Assembly: GCA_012799425.1 (NCBI GenBank)
Contig: JAAZLF010000426.1
Location: 1-6,144, forward strand
From: Actinomycetales bacterium
GTDB lineage: Bacteria; Actinomycetota; Actinomycetes; Actinomycetales; Dermabacteraceae
DNA: 6,144 nt
Reading direction: 5' to 3'
Shown in pieces: positions 5,242-6,144 of the stretch; position 1 is the first letter of the stretch, and each line of letters starts with the position of its first letter. Position numbers and translations under genes: made by a program. Under the pieces are notes generated by a model. That model worked only from the letters and a program-made list of their open reading frames with translations, ran no database searches and had not been told where the DNA came from.

Positions 5242-6144
5242 TCACTCCTGCACAGGGACGAACTCCACCGGCGCCACCGACGAGTAGCGGTCCTGGCGGA
5301 TGGACACCACGCCCACACCACCGATGAACGGTGCGAGTGCCTGCGGGTTCTTGCCTGGATTGGCGAGGATCACCTGGAATCCGAAATGACGGAACGACTC
5401 CATCGCGGCGGTGATGAACTTCCCCGCGCCCTTGGAGAACGCCTCGTCGATGATGATCGGCGCGTAGCGCGGGACGTCCTGACCGGTGCCGGCGAGCTGG
5501 TAGCGCAGCGCGGCGGCCAGGCAGAAGGTCGCCAGGCGCTCGTTCTGACCGCCCGAGAGGGGGCCGCCCGATTCGTGGGCGTGGACCACCGTGCCGGTCG
5601 TGTCGACCTCTTCGGCGTGGAAGTGGACGTGCCGGCGCACATCGAGGATGACCCGGGAGACCTGATCGTCCCGCGTGCGGGCGGCGCCGATCATGTCCAT
5701 CAGATGGCGCAGCGAGAGGAAGCGCTCCTCCGCGAGCTCACGGTCGCGGGAGATGTCGTGCAGCGCGGAACCGGCCACTGCGTCCTCGAGCGCCCGCTTG
5801 AACTCGTCGAGCGCCGCGAGGTGCACCGGGCGCATCGACAGCTGCAGATAGCGACCGGAATGGAACTCCACCTGTGCGAGCAGGGCGTTGATCCGCTGCA
5901 GGCGCTTGCGGATCTCGGCGGGCTCACGGGCGATCGCGGTGGCCAGCGCCTGCACGTCGCCGAGGGTGTTGCCGGTGAAGAAGTCGAAGAAGCGATCCTC
6001 GACCTCCGGCAGCTTCTCCTCCTCGATGCGCTGCAGGATCGCGAGGTAGTCGTCCACGCCCTCGAGCGTGGGCGCGGTGTCCCCGGCCTGGGCGGGCCAG
6101 CGGCGGGAGAACTCCCGCATCGCGGTGCGCATGTCCTCCTCGGC
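5242..6144 (-). CDS. jetC: JetC/MksB-type SMC-like ATPase of a Wadjet system, C-terminal part (5' end outside window)
   Basis: The window holds the last 300 residues of a much longer protein; the frame is open to the right edge and the Met encoded at 6132 is internal. JetC (COG4913, MukB/MksB-like) is the SMC-type ATPase that, with JetA and JetB, extrudes DNA loops and recognises small circular plasmids for cleavage by JetD. Numbering visible residues from the right edge, 20-90 is helical, with LPEVEDRFFDFFTGNTLGDV near 45-64, typical where the coiled coil returns to the head. The head follows: the FHAEE region near 175, the ABC signature LSGGQNERL at 196-204, helix ATFCLAAALRYQL, Walker B IIIDE at 230-234 (Asp233, Glu234) followed by AFSKG, and VILANPG in place of the common VTP-type strand. 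All visible ATPase residues are intact. The Walker A, hinge and most of the coiled coil are off-window. No jetD follows on the left: a hairpin and an unrelated small gene do. A related SbcC-like family is the main alternative. Confidence 0.85.
   Translation of the reverse strand, partial: AEEDMRTAMREFSRRWPAQAGDTAPTLEGVDDYLAILQRIEEEKLPEVEDRFFDFFTGNTLGDVQALATAIAREPAEIRKRLQRINALLAQVEFHSGRYLQLSMRPVHLAALDEFKRALEDAVAGSALHDISRDRELAEERFLSLRHLMDMIGAARTRDDQVSRVILDVRRHVHFHAEEVDTTGTVVHAHESGGPLSGGQNERLATFCLAAALRYQLAGTGQDVPRYAPIIIDEAFSKGAGKFITAAMESFRHFGFQVILANPGKNPQALAPFIGGVGVVSIRQDRYSSVAPVEFVPVQE

Overview
The window is high-GC DNA (about 70% by eye) with dense coding, Shine-Dalgarno starts and TAnnnT-type -10 boxes. 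This fits an actinobacterium, and the protein style suggests Micrococcales (Brachybacterium-like). The organism assignment is an inference from composition and protein character, not from a marker gene.

Left part (1-2469, + strand). The window opens inside an NlpC/P60 cell-wall peptidase, of which only the last 80 residues are present. A 208 bp gap follows, with a perfect 14 bp hairpin that probably terminates that transcript. Next is a two-gene unit: a GH20 beta-N-acetylhexosaminidase without a signal peptide, and, one base after its stop, a small single-pass membrane protein with a LytR_C domain. All three fit cell-envelope turnover or maintenance.

Middle part (2503-5067, - strand). A large secreted, membrane-anchored protein converges on the LytR_C gene, with only 33 bp between the stops. 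It is built from about five degenerate CshA-like repeats of roughly 105 residues and ends in a transmembrane helix and short charged tail, without an LPXTG motif. Its most likely start is a GTG just downstream of a TACCCT box, suggesting a leaderless mRNA. A short direct-repeat cluster lies in its promoter region. Upstream, on the same strand, is a 169-residue protein of unknown function.

Right part (5068-6144). After an intergenic region with a 12 bp perfect hairpin, the window ends in the C-terminal 300 residues of an SMC-like ATPase of the JetC/MksB-type family (Wadjet anti-plasmid system), with the ABC signature SGGQ and a Walker B IIIDE. Its 5' part and any partner genes lie beyond the right edge. 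No jetD follows it on the left, so if this is a full Wadjet locus the other genes must lie to the right. This is the most notable system touched by the window. No tRNA, rRNA, CRISPR array or insertion sequence was seen.
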